DNA of 64,000 nt from an uncultured Prevotellaceae bacterium (GTDB taxonomy: Bacteria > Bacteroidota > Bacteroidia > Bacteroidales > Bacteroidaceae), in contig CADCET010000021.1 of NCBI GenBank assembly GCA_902800495.1, forward strand, positions 31,613 to 95,612, given 5' to 3'. The notes beneath the pieces were generated by a model. The model was not told the DNA's origin. It saw only the letters and a list, made by a program, of their open reading frames with translations, and did not search any database. This document shows positions 43,470 through 52,457 of this stretch, one piece after another (within the stretch, counting starts at the first letter, position 1; every line of letters begins with the position of its first letter). The position numbers and the translations under genes are program-made.

Positions 43470-44723
43470 TTAATCGAAGAAACCGGGCTGTTTGTAGGGG
43501 ATGCCTAATTCGCGGTCGACGGTGGCGAGGATTCCCTGCACCTGTCCGAGGGCGAACATACGTCCGAGGAGTGTGTAGCCGGCGTTGTGACCGTGGCTCG
43601 ACTCGTCCATGATACCGCCGGGCTCGTCGGTAAACGTCATACCGTGGTCGACACGCATCGGTAGTTGCGGATTCTCCTTCTCGAAGATGCGGCAAAGCTC
43701 GATGATATCGGCACGTCCGCCCAGATGGCTGGCCTCTGTGAAGTCGCCTGTGGGGAAGATGTGGCATGAGCGGAGGTGAACGAAGTGAGTGCGCGAGGCA
43801 AACTTCTTGGCCATCTCCACCACGTTGTTGTAGGCACCGGCAGAGAGCGAGCCGGCACAGAAGGTCAAGCCGTTATGCTTGTTGGGAACGGCGTCAAGGA
43901 ACCACTGGATATCCTCTTCGGTGCGGACGATGCGCGGAAGACCGAGAATCTCGATGGGGGGATCGTCGGGGTGGACGCACATGTTCATGCCACACTCTTC
44001 GCAGGTAGGCATAATGGTTTCAAGGAAATACTTCATGTTCTCGCGTAACTGCTTCTTGTCGATGCCCTTATACAGGTCGAGGAACTCGCGGAACTTCTGT
44101 ATCGGTGCTTCGTCGTTCTCGCTGAAATTGCCGCTGACGAAGCCCTGCGTCTTGATGACGATGTTCTCCACTAACTTGTGATCTTTTTCGGGCGTCATCG
44201 TCTTGGCCAGCTCGTCGCATTCGGCCAGTACGTTGCGGCCTTCGCCCCAGCCCTCGGGGAACTTGAACTGTGCCCACTCCTCGCGAGCGCCCTCACGCTT
44301 CAGAATATAGATGTCGAAGTAGGCAAACTCGGCATAGTTGAAGTAGAGATTGGTCGAACCGTTTGGGTTGTTGTGGAAGAGGTCGGTACGTGCCCAGTCG
44401 AGCACGGGCATGAAGTTGTAGCAGATGCAGTGGATGCCCTCAGCCGAGAGGTTGCGCAGGCTCTCCTTATAAACCTCAATCTGGTGGTCGCGGTCGGGTC
44501 CGCCGTACTTGATGGTCTCCACCACGGGCAGGCTTTCAACCACGCTCCAGCGCATGCCGTAGCTCTCGATATACTCGCGAAGGTCGCGAATCTTCTCGCG
44601 TGTCCAGACCTCGCCAAGAGGTACGTCGTGCAGGGCTGTAACGATGCCCTCGACACCGATTTGTCTTAACATGGCAAGCGTGATCTTGTCTTTCTTGCCA
44701 AACCATCTCCAAGTTCTTTCCAT
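43470..44723 (-). CDS. uxuA: Mannonate dehydratase
   Basis: The 417-residue protein begins MERTWRWFGKKDKITLAMLR, exactly the UxuA pattern, and has MCVHPDDPPIEILGLPRIVR, FCAGSLSAG and HLGGRADIIELCRIFE. It converts D-mannonate to 2-keto-3-deoxygluconate in hexuronate breakdown. The gap to the upstream GHL10 gene is 4 nt, so glycosidic release and catabolism are co-expressed. Confidence 0.92.
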   Translation of the reverse strand: MERTWRWFGKKDKITLAMLRQIGVEGIVTALHDVPLGEVWTREKIRDLREYIESYGMRWSVVESLPVVETIKYGGPDRDHQIEVYKESLRNLSAEGIHCICYNFMPVLDWARTDLFHNNPNGSTNLYFNYAEFAYFDIYILKREGAREEWAQFKFPEGWGEGRNVLAECDELAKTMTPEKDHKLVENIVIKTQGFVSGNFSENDEAPIQKFREFLDLYKGIDKKQLRENMKYFLETIMPTCEECGMNMCVHPDDPPIEILGLPRIVRTEEDIQWFLDAVPNKHNGLTFCAGSLSAGAYNNVVEMAKKFASRTHFVHLRSCHIFPTGDFTEASHLGGRADIIELCRIFEKENPQLPMRVDHGMTFTDEPGGIMDESSHGHNAGYTLLGRMFALGQVQGILATVDRELGIPYKQPGFFD

Positions 44724-44727
44724 AGTC

Positions 44728-46242
44728 TTAATGTTTTGGGTTATGTTTATAATTCTTGAGGAATTTCTTGCGTTCCTTTTTGCTCATGCGATAGTAGAAG
44801 GGAGGAATCTCCGTATCAGATGGCGTTAACGGACGGATGGCGCCCGTAGAAACCTTGTGGCTCTTCTTCAACCATGTGGCTGTACTCTCGTTGCCGTATC
44901 GGTCGAGTGCCGTCACGGCGTAATAGAGTGTCTGTCCCTTCGTGTGTGGAACTGTCAGCTGTTCGGCCGTCAGACGGGTGGCAATCAGGTTGCGAGGCTC
45001 GCTGACATCGATGTCGGGTGTCGTCGATGCGTACACATTATATAATAGGTACGAGGAACGCGATGTGTTGACGGCTCCGCTCCAGCTGATGCGGTCTTGT
45101 TGGCTGCTGCGCTTCACATCGAGTCGGGTAGGGGCAGATGGTGCCTCACGCCACGCCCACGTCATTGGTGGAATCAGGGCGGGGGCTTCGTCAAACTGGC
45201 GCGCAAACTGGTAGATGCCCCGCGTGTCGTCGGTCAGGAATTTTGAGCGGAAGTAAGCGTGGCCGATGCCGTTCTGGCGTAGGAAGTGCATCTCGCGGGT
45301 GACGTCGCCGAGCACCCAGTTGCCTTCGTTGGTCGAGAGGAAGTAGATGCCTAATCCTGAGACGATGGTGCGTCCGTAGGAGCGTTCCTGCCAGTCGAGG
45401 GCAAAGGGATAGAAGTTGTTGCCCCGGAAGTACATCATTGGGTAGAGTTGGTCCATCAGTCCCTCGCGCAACCATCCCTGGGCGTCTTGATAGACGGCGT
45501 TGTAGGCGTTCCAACCGCCTGAGGGGTAACGGCTCAGGTCGCCCGACTTGCCGATGGGGGAGCACGACAGCTTTACCCAGGGCTTCAGCGCCTTCACGGC
45601 ACGGTTGATTTTGCGGACGATACTGGTAATGCGTTCTCTCCTCACTTCTCTCTCCTCTTTCTTCTTAGCTTTCGGCCAAGTCTCAGGATAACGGATGTAG
45701 TCGAGGTGGATGCCGTCGATGTCGTAATTTCGTGTCACCTCCTCGCAAATCCGTGCGATATAGTCACCCGTAGCAGGGTCTTCAGGATTCATGAAGCCGT
45801 CCTGTCCGATACTTCGGGCCAGTTTGGGATTCTTGCGCTTGAACTCCTTGAAGCGTGCCTCGCTGGTCTTGCCGACGGGGATGGTGACCATCCACGCGTG
45901 GCACTCCATACCGCGGCGGTGACACTCGTCGACGATCAGCTTCAGCGGGTCGTAGCCGGGATCTTTACCGTGGGTTCCCGTCAGACACATATCGAAGGGT
46001 TCAATGCTGGATGGATAGATGGTCGATGCGCGCACACGTGTCTGAATCATGACGGTATTAACATTGACGCGCTTCAACTGGTCGAGTATGCAGCTCAGTT
46101 CCTGCTGTTGTGTGGCGGTATTGTGACTTCGTGGCCAGTCAATGCCTCCGATGGTTGTCAGCCAGACAGCGCGTACTTCGTGCTTTTGCGCGTGTAGTGT
46201 TAGGCAAAGAAAGACCAGTATGATGATGAATTTTGCTCTCAA
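44728..46242 (-). CDS. Glycoside hydrolase-like GHL10 (DUF187) secreted protein
   Basis: The 504-residue protein has a signal peptide (MRAKFIIILVFLCLTLHA) and the GHL10 TIM-barrel: HEVRAVWLTTIGGIDWP, VNTVMIQTRVRASTIYP, IDGIHLDYIRYPETW and WLREGLMDQLYPMMYF. A fibronectin-like C-terminal domain follows (APSAPTRLDVKRSSQQDRIS). The exact substrate is not known, but the downstream uxuA/uxuB suggests a uronic-acid-containing glycan. The gene is first in the minus-strand operon, from the -7 box at 46268. Confidence 0.85.
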   Translation of the reverse strand: MRAKFIIILVFLCLTLHAQKHEVRAVWLTTIGGIDWPRSHNTATQQQELSCILDQLKRVNVNTVMIQTRVRASTIYPSSIEPFDMCLTGTHGKDPGYDPLKLIVDECHRRGMECHAWMVTIPVGKTSEARFKEFKRKNPKLARSIGQDGFMNPEDPATGDYIARICEEVTRNYDIDGIHLDYIRYPETWPKAKKKEEREVRRERITSIVRKINRAVKALKPWVKLSCSPIGKSGDLSRYPSGGWNAYNAVYQDAQGWLREGLMDQLYPMMYFRGNNFYPFALDWQERSYGRTIVSGLGIYFLSTNEGNWVLGDVTREMHFLRQNGIGHAYFRSKFLTDDTRGIYQFARQFDEAPALIPPMTWAWREAPSAPTRLDVKRSSQQDRISWSGAVNTSRSSYLLYNVYASTTPDIDVSEPRNLIATRLTAEQLTVPHTKGQTLYYAVTALDRYGNESTATWLKKSHKVSTGAIRPLTPSDTEIPPFYYRMSKKERKKFLKNYKHNPKH

Positions 46243-46267
46243 TTTGTTATTTCCTTTTAATTTGCCT

Positions 46268-46276
46268 GCAAAATTA
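46268..46276 (-). promoter_or_regulatory. -7 box for the GHL10-uxuA-uxuB-pepP operon
   Basis: Minus-strand TAATTTTGC, 25 nt before the GHL10 start. No further promoter was recognised before the phosphatase, so six genes over 8 kb may depend on it. Confidence 0.65.
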
Positions 46277-46308
46277 CGATATTTTTTTCATTTCTCAAAT
46301 AAAAGTAT

Positions 46309-46317
46309 TAACTTTGC
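46309..46317 (+). promoter_or_regulatory. -7 box for cstA
   Basis: TAACTTTGC, 19 nt before the ATG at 46337. Divergent from the GHL10 promoter 33 nt away. Confidence 0.7.
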
Positions 46318-46336
46318 AATCAAAATTTTTGCAAAA

Positions 46337-47800
46337 ATGATTTCATTTAGTTTGAGCCTTGTTGCTCTCGTGTTGGGTTATCTGCTCTACGGACGCTTTA
46401 TTGAGCGTGTGTTTGGCCCTGATGACCGCGTGACGCCCGCCGTAGCAAAAGCTGACGGACTTGATTACATCGTGCTTCCGAATTGGAAGATTTTCATGAT
46501 TCAGTTTTTGAACATTGCTGGTACCGGGCCTATCTTCGGTGCCATTATGGGTGCGAAGTTCGGCCCCGTGGCCTACATCTGGATCGTTCTCGGCTGTATC
46601 TTCGCAGGAGCCACCCACGATTACCTCAGTGGTATGCTCTCGATGCGTAACGAAGGCGCAGGCCTGCCGCAGCTCATCGGCAAGTTCCTGGGTAAGACCA
46701 CGAAGTCGGTTATGCTCGTCTTTACCGTGTTGCTGCTTATCATGGTGGGTACGGTCTTCGTCTATTCGCCGGCTGAGATCCTCCATTCCATTGGCGGCGA
46801 CACGATGATGTGGGTGTGCATTATCTTCTGCTATTACATCATCGCCACGATGCTGCCTATCGACAAGATTATCGGCAAGGTGTATCCGTTGTTTGCGTTC
46901 TCGCTGCTCTTTATGGCAGGTGCGCTGATGGTGTGGCTCTTCCTGCATTGGCCGACGGTGCCTGAACTATGGACACACCTTTATAATATGGGTGCTGCTA
47001 CGGAGCCCGACAAGTGGTCGGATGCCATCTTCCCCGCTCTGTTTATCACCGTTGCCTGCGGTGCCATCTCAGGTTTCCATGCGACGCAGAGTCCGCTGAT
47101 GGCGCGCTGTGTGAAGAGTGAGAAGATGGGACGCCCCATCTTCTACGGAGCTATGATCACTGAGGGTATCGTGGCACTTATCTGGGCCACCGTCTCGGCT
47201 TGGTTCTTTTACGGCAATCCAGCTCCTGGTTATGAGTTGATAGAGGCTGCCACTGCTGGCTTCCATACATCGGCACCTGCCGTTGTGAACCTCGTCTGCA
47301 ACGACTGGCTTGGCGTGGCTGGTGCCATCTTGGCCATGCTCGGTGTGGTGGCTGCTCCCATTACCTCTGGCGACACCGCTTTCCGCTCAGGCCGTCTCAT
47401 CGTGGCTGAGTGGCTGAAACTCGACCAACGTCCCATCGCGAAGCGCCTCATGATCTGCATTCCGATGTTCCTTTGCTCCATTGCGATGCTTGTCTGGCAG
47501 ATTGAGAATCCCGATGGCTTCAACACCATCTGGCAGTACTTTGGCTGGTCGAACCAGGCACTCTCGGTATTCACGCTGTGGACGCTGACCGTTTATCTGC
47601 TGCGCGAGGGGAAGTGCTTCTGGGTGACGTTCATTCCCGCCCTGTTCATGACCACAGTCTGCTCCACGTGGCTTTTCGTCTCGAAGCAGGCGTTCTGTCT
47701 GGGTGATATGGGCTACGGACTTGGAATCATGTGTCTGGGCGTGGCCGTTATTTGGTTTGTCGTCTGGCATCATAGAGAATTTGGTAAAACACATAAATAA
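46337..47800 (+). CDS. cstA: CstA family carbon-starvation transporter
   Basis: The 487-residue membrane protein has the CstA pattern: GPDDRVTPAVAKADGLDYI, FLNIAGTGPIFGAIMGAKFG, GATHDYLSGMLSMRNEGAGL and MEGIVALIWATVSAWFFYGN-like segment (ITEGIVALIWATVSAWFFYG). It imports pyruvate or peptides in characterised relatives. The start at 46337 follows from the -7 box at 46309 and drops a 65-residue out-of-family extension. Confidence 0.88.
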   Translation: MISFSLSLVALVLGYLLYGRFIERVFGPDDRVTPAVAKADGLDYIVLPNWKIFMIQFLNIAGTGPIFGAIMGAKFGPVAYIWIVLGCIFAGATHDYLSGMLSMRNEGAGLPQLIGKFLGKTTKSVMLVFTVLLLIMVGTVFVYSPAEILHSIGGDTMMWVCIIFCYYIIATMLPIDKIIGKVYPLFAFSLLFMAGALMVWLFLHWPTVPELWTHLYNMGAATEPDKWSDAIFPALFITVACGAISGFHATQSPLMARCVKSEKMGRPIFYGAMITEGIVALIWATVSAWFFYGNPAPGYELIEAATAGFHTSAPAVVNLVCNDWLGVAGAILAMLGVVAAPITSGDTAFRSGRLIVAEWLKLDQRPIAKRLMICIPMFLCSIAMLVWQIENPDGFNTIWQYFGWSNQALSVFTLWTLTVYLLREGKCFWVTFIPALFMTTVCSTWLFVSKQAFCLGDMGYGLGIMCLGVAVIWFVVWHHREFGKTHK

Positions 47801-47809
47801 GCAATAACT

Positions 47810-48307
47810 ATGAAGAAAATCGTTTTCGTTATCGCTGCTATGCTGGTATCCTTGGCATCGCATGCGCAGTTTGAGGCAGGCAAGGCATACGTAGGTGCCT
47901 CGCTCTCAGGTTTTGACCTCAGCTACAATGGTCTGACCAAAGGTCACATGAACCTTCAGGGCAAGGTGGGCTATCTCTTTGCCGACAACCTGATGGGAAC
48001 GGCACAGATAGCTTATGACAAGAAGGAGGACGTGCCCTATGCTATTACCGTTGGTGCGGGTGGCCGTTACTATATTGAGCAGAACGGACTCTTCCTTGGA
48101 GCATCTGTTCTTTTCAAACATCAGGATCGTTACGACGATATGCTGCCCAGCGTTCAGGTAGGCTACTCGTTCTTCGTCAGCCGCACGGTGACCGTAGAGC
48201 CCGAGATCTACTATGAGCAGTCGTTCAAGAACCATAAGGACTATAGCCAGTTCGGTCTGCGTATAGGCATTGGCGTCTACTTGTTCCGCGATCCTAAACA
48301 GAACTAA
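47810..48307 (+). CDS. Small outer-membrane beta-barrel protein
   Basis: The 165-residue protein has a signal peptide (MKKIVFVIAAMLVSLASHAQ) and alternating beta strands (YVGASLSGFDLSYNG, VGYSFFVSRTVTVEPEIYYE, FGLRIGIGVYLF), as in eight-stranded OmpX/OmpA-like barrels. No specific function can be given. It lies between cstA (9-nt gap) and nadC (13-nt gap). Confidence 0.72.
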   Translation: MKKIVFVIAAMLVSLASHAQFEAGKAYVGASLSGFDLSYNGLTKGHMNLQGKVGYLFADNLMGTAQIAYDKKEDVPYAITVGAGGRYYIEQNGLFLGASVLFKHQDRYDDMLPSVQVGYSFFVSRTVTVEPEIYYEQSFKNHKDYSQFGLRIGIGVYLFRDPKQN

Positions 48308-48320
48308 AAATCCACGTGTT

Positions 48321-49169
48321 ATGTTAAGTGTTGACGAATTAGTTGACAGGCTTATCGACCTGTCGTTTGCCGAAGATATCGGCGACGGTGATCATACCAC
48401 CTTGTGCTGCATCCCCGAGGATGCTATGGGCAAGTCGCATCTGTTAATCAAGGAGGACGGCATCCTGGCTGGCGTCGAGATAGCCCGTGAGGTGTTCCGT
48501 CGCTTCGACCCCGAGATGACGGTCGAGGTGCTTATGGGTGACGGTAGCCGTGTGAAGAAGGGCGACATTGCCATGATTGTCACCGGCCGTGTGCGCTCTT
48601 TGCTCCAGACGGAGCGCCTGATGCTGAACATCATGCAGCGCATGAGCGGCATTGCCACGATGACCGCCCGCTACGTGAAGCGGCTCGAAGGCACTGGCAC
48701 CCGTGTGCTCGACACCCGCAAGACCACGCCGGGTATGCGTATGTTGGAGAAGCAGGCCGTGAAGATTGGCGGCGGCTGTAACCACCGCATCGGTCTGTTC
48801 GACATGATTCTGCTGAAAGACAACCATGTAGACTTCGCCGGCGGCATTGTCAACGCCATCGACCGTTGCCATCAGTACCTCGAGGAAAAGGGTCTCGACC
48901 TGAAGATTGAGATTGAGGTGCGCTCGTTCGACGAACTGCAGCAGGTGCTCGACCGCGGCGGCGTCGACCGCATTATGCTCGACAACTTCAGCGTCGCCGA
49001 TACGAAGAAGGCCGTCGACATCATCAATCACCGCTTCGAGACCGAGTCTTCGGGCGGCATCACCTTCGACACCATCCGCGACTATGCCGAGCAGGGTGTC
49101 GACTTCATCAGCGTCGGCGCTTTGACCCACAGCGTCAAGGGCCTCGATATGTCGTTCAAGGCATGCTAA
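48321..49169 (+). CDS. nadC: Nicotinate-nucleotide pyrophosphorylase
   Basis: The 282-residue protein is quinolinate phosphoribosyltransferase, which makes nicotinate mononucleotide in NAD synthesis. Signatures include AEDIGDGDHTT, LNIMQRMSGIATMT, LDTRKTTPGMRMLEK, VKIGGGCNHRIGLFD and LLKDNH. The C-terminus GVDFISVGALTHSVKGLDMS is typical. The ATG at 48321 begins the homologous part. It overlaps the M23 peptidase by 7 nt. Confidence 0.93.
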   Translation: MLSVDELVDRLIDLSFAEDIGDGDHTTLCCIPEDAMGKSHLLIKEDGILAGVEIAREVFRRFDPEMTVEVLMGDGSRVKKGDIAMIVTGRVRSLLQTERLMLNIMQRMSGIATMTARYVKRLEGTGTRVLDTRKTTPGMRMLEKQAVKIGGGCNHRIGLFDMILLKDNHVDFAGGIVNAIDRCHQYLEEKGLDLKIEIEVRSFDELQQVLDRGGVDRIMLDNFSVADTKKAVDIINHRFETESSGGITFDTIRDYAEQGVDFISVGALTHSVKGLDMSFKAC

Positions 49170-50776
49170 GCACCGTACTCAGCATCCTTTTAAGCATCTT
49201 TACCCCGCCAGTGGATGACGCCATCTCGCTGGCGGGGAACTTTGGCGAACCCCGTCCCCACCATTTCCACGGCGGCCTCGACGTCCGCACCGATGGCGTT
49301 GAGGGCAAGCATGTCTACGCCATTGCCGACGGCTACGTCTCGCGTATCACGGTGGGGAAGAATGGCTTCGGCAATGCCATCTACATCACCCATCCTACGG
49401 GGCAGACGTCGGTCTACTGTCACCTGAAGTCGTTCTCGCCGCGCATCAAGGCCGCCCTGCGCCGTTATCAGTACAAGCATCAGACTTGTGACGCAGATGC
49501 CCACCTGACGCCGCTTGACGTGCCTGTCAGCGCCGGGCAGTTTATAGCTCTTAGCGGCAATACGGGCCACTCCACAGCCCCCCACCTGCACCTTGAGGTT
49601 CACGACACACGGACGGATAATATGCTCGACCCCTACCAGTTCCTGAATGAATTTATCGAGGACACCGTCCCGCCACAGATTCACGCCATTATGGCCATTC
49701 CGCAACCCGGTGGCTCGTTCAACGGCTCTTCCCAACGTTCTACACTTAGCGCCCAGCTTCCAACGGCGTGGGGCAGGGTAGGCTTTGCCGTCTGGGCCGA
49801 CGACTATATGCAGGGTGCCTATAACCATTACGGCATTCACGAGACGCTGCTTTACGTTGACGGGCAGATGGTGTTCCACAGCGTCGTCGACAACATCCCG
49901 ATGAGCATGAACCGTATGGTCAACGCCTGGGGCTGCTATGACCACTGGCTGCACCACAAGACGTGGTACATGAAGTCGTATATTGAACCCGGTGTACGCC
50001 TGCCGTTCCTGCAGGCCGACGACCATCGCGGCATCGTCAACTTCAGCGAAGCGCGCGACTACCGCCTTGAATACGTCCTGCGCGACTTCAAGGGCAACGA
50101 GACCCGCCACGGCTTTACCGTTCACGCACAACCCCTTCCACTCACCCATCCTTCGGAGGGTTCGGGGGAGAACCTTCTCCGCTGGAACCGCACCAACAGC
50201 TACTCGCGTCCCGGCGTCCAGCTTGTCGTACCATACGGCTATGTCGCCACCGACACCCCCTTTACGCCCGTCGTCAAGCGCCAGCCCGATGCGCTGTCAG
50301 ACGCTTATCAGTTTGCCCAGCAGTCGCTTCCCCTGATGGCCGATGCCCCGTTGAGCATTTACGTCCGCACCCCTCACAACGCCGCTTTCGACACCTCGAA
50401 GCTCTATATCGTCAACGAGGCCGGCCGCTATATGGGCGGCGACTTCAACAACGGCTGGGTGACTGGCTATGTGCGTGAACTGGCTGGCCGCTATGAGATA
50501 GCCTACGACGACCAGCCGCCTGTCGTCACGCCGCTGTCGCTGACGGGCGACCGCCTGCGCCTCAGCGTCACCGACGGCAAGAGCGGCATTGCCTCGTGGA
50601 CGGCCTCTGTCGACGGGCGCTTCATCGTCTTCGATGCCATCGAGAAATCGACGACCTACGCCTGCGAACTGCGCGAAAGCTGGCTGCACAAGACGGGGAA
50701 GACGCACCACCTGCGTTTCGAGGTGGCCGACAACCGTCAGAACACTCAAATCTACGAAACAACATTTACCTATTAA
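49163..50776 (+). CDS. M23 family metallopeptidase
   Basis: The 537-residue exported protein has an N-terminal hydrophobic stretch and an M23/LytM domain: HFHGGLDVRTDGVEGKHVYA (zinc ligands His and Asp), YITHPTGQTSVYCHLKSF and GHSTAPHLHLEVHD (HxH). A long beta-rich C-terminal part follows. It probably cuts peptidoglycan cross-bridges or acts in envelope remodelling. A short palindromic repeat lies in frame near residues 327-336 (THPSEGSGE). It ends 1 nt before the C69 peptidase gene. Confidence 0.83.
   Translation: MLSTVLSILLSIFTPPVDDAISLAGNFGEPRPHHFHGGLDVRTDGVEGKHVYAIADGYVSRITVGKNGFGNAIYITHPTGQTSVYCHLKSFSPRIKAALRRYQYKHQTCDADAHLTPLDVPVSAGQFIALSGNTGHSTAPHLHLEVHDTRTDNMLDPYQFLNEFIEDTVPPQIHAIMAIPQPGGSFNGSSQRSTLSAQLPTAWGRVGFAVWADDYMQGAYNHYGIHETLLYVDGQMVFHSVVDNIPMSMNRMVNAWGCYDHWLHHKTWYMKSYIEPGVRLPFLQADDHRGIVNFSEARDYRLEYVLRDFKGNETRHGFTVHAQPLPLTHPSEGSGENLLRWNRTNSYSRPGVQLVVPYGYVATDTPFTPVVKRQPDALSDAYQFAQQSLPLMADAPLSIYVRTPHNAAFDTSKLYIVNEAGRYMGGDFNNGWVTGYVRELAGRYEIAYDDQPPVVTPLSLTGDRLRLSVTDGKSGIASWTASVDGRFIVFDAIEKSTTYACELRESWLHKTGKTHHLRFEVADNRQNTQIYETTFTY
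50143..50170. repeat. In-frame GC-rich palindromic element, copy F (single unit)
   Basis: CACCCATCCTTCGGAGGGTT followed by CGGGGGAG is a degenerate single unit of the family in tamB and the MFS gene. It is read as THPSEGSGE in the M23 peptidase. Confidence 0.65.
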
Positions 50777-50777
50777 T

Positions 50778-52457
50778 ATGAAACGACAAATACTATTATC
50801 ACTGGCTTTTGTGGCTGCCGTAGGCTCTATGGCATGCACCAACTTCATCGTGGGCAAGAAGGCTTCGGCTGACGGCTCCGTTATCTGTAGTTATAACGCC
50901 GACTCCTACGGCGCTTTCATGCATCTGTATCACTATCCGGCAGCCAAGCACCAGCCGGGGGAGATGCGCAAAATCTATGAGTGGGACACCAACAAGTATC
51001 TGGGCGAGATACCCGAGGCTGCCGAGACCTACAACGTCATAGGCAACATCAACGAGTGGCAGGTGACCATTGGCGAGACAACCTTTGGCGGTCGCGAGGA
51101 AATGGTCGACACTACGGGTATCATCGACTACGGCTCACTCATCTACATCGCCCTGCAGCGCTCGAAGACGGCCCGCGAGGCCATCAGCGTCATGACGACG
51201 CTCGTCGAGAAGTACGGCTACTGCTCAGAGGGCGAGACCTTCACCATCTGCGACCCCAACGAGGCTTGGATTATGGAGATGATGGGCTGCGCTGCCGACC
51301 GCAAGGTGTCGCCCGAGCGTACCGTCTGGGTCGCTTTGCGCGTGCCCGACGATATGATTTGCGGCCACGCCAACCAGAGCCGCATCACCACCTTCATGCC
51401 GGCCAAGAAGCAGAAGAAGGGACAGGAGACCGTGCTGTGGTCGAAGAACGTCGTCAGCTATGCCAAGAAGATGGGCTGGTACTCGGGTAAGGACCGTGAC
51501 TTCAGCTACAATGCAGCCTACGCCAAGCCCGACTTCTCCGGTCGCCGCATCTGCGATGCCCGCGTCTGGCAGTTCTTCCGCCGCTATGCCGACGGTATGG
51601 ACAGGTACATCCCCTGGGCTGAGGGCCGCGATGCCAATGCCGAAGTGATGCCCCTCTGGGTGAAGCCCAACTGTCTGCTGACCGTCCAGGACGTGCAGGC
51701 TGCCATGCGCGACCACTTCGAGGGCACGCCTTTCGACGTCTCCAGCCAGTCTAAGGACAAGAGCGATATCGGCGGCGGCATCTGGCAGATGCCTTATCGT
51801 GTGACGCCCCTCTTCTTCGAGGTCGACGGCAAGAAGTGCTTCAACGAGCGTCCCACCTCGACACAGCAGACCGCCTGGACCTTCGTCTCGCAGATGCGCT
51901 CATGGCTGCCCCGCGAGATTGGCGGCTGCTTCTGGTTCGGCAACGACGACCCGAATATGGTTCCCTATACCCCCGTCTATTGCTGCACCACCCGTCAGCC
52001 ACTCTGCTACAGCGGTCGCAGTGCCGACGACGTGACCTTCTCGATGGACAACGCTTTCTGGGTCGAGAACTGGGTGTCAAACATGGTCTATCCCCGCTAC
52101 AGCGCCCTCTTCCCCGACCTCATGCAGGTGCGCGACTCGCTGGAACATTCCTATTTCGCTGCACAGGCCGACATCGAGAAGCGTGCACAGGCTCTCGAAG
52201 GCGATGCTCGCCAGAAAGTCCTCAACGACTACACCTGCCGCAAGGCCGACGAGATGATTGCCCGCTGGCGCCAGCTGGCTTTCTTCCTCATCGTCCGCCA
52301 CAACGATATGGCCGTCCGTCCTGTCGACAAGTCGGGCAACTTCAAGCGAGGCAAGTATGGTTTGGGCGAAAGGGTCGAGCGGCCGGGCTACCCCGAAGCC
52401 TATCGGCGGGAACTCATCAACCGTACGGGTGACAAGCTCATCAAACCGGCAGAGTAA
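50778..52457 (+). CDS. C69 family dipeptidase
   Basis: The 559-residue protein has a short signal MKRQILLSLAFVAAVGSMA followed directly by Cys20 (CTNFIVGKKASADGS), which is the expected N-terminal nucleophile of U34/C69 dipeptidases after cleavage. Further family marks are ETFTICDPNEAWIMEMMG and PNMVPYTPVYCC. It should split dipeptides in the periplasm, using products of the DPP IV. The ATG at 50778 starts the signal; upstream codons belong to the M23 gene in another frame. Confidence 0.9.
   Translation: MKRQILLSLAFVAAVGSMACTNFIVGKKASADGSVICSYNADSYGAFMHLYHYPAAKHQPGEMRKIYEWDTNKYLGEIPEAAETYNVIGNINEWQVTIGETTFGGREEMVDTTGIIDYGSLIYIALQRSKTAREAISVMTTLVEKYGYCSEGETFTICDPNEAWIMEMMGCAADRKVSPERTVWVALRVPDDMICGHANQSRITTFMPAKKQKKGQETVLWSKNVVSYAKKMGWYSGKDRDFSYNAAYAKPDFSGRRICDARVWQFFRRYADGMDRYIPWAEGRDANAEVMPLWVKPNCLLTVQDVQAAMRDHFEGTPFDVSSQSKDKSDIGGGIWQMPYRVTPLFFEVDGKKCFNERPTSTQQTAWTFVSQMRSWLPREIGGCFWFGNDDPNMVPYTPVYCCTTRQPLCYSGRSADDVTFSMDNAFWVENWVSNMVYPRYSALFPDLMQVRDSLEHSYFAAQADIEKRAQALEGDARQKVLNDYTCRKADEMIARWRQLAFFLIVRHNDMAVRPVDKSGNFKRGKYGLGERVERPGYPEAYRRELINRTGDKLIKPAE

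Noticed and set aside
49190..50149. 319-codon minus-strand frame opposite the M23 peptidase
   Set aside because: Shadow of a gene with clear zinc-binding motifs on the other strand.
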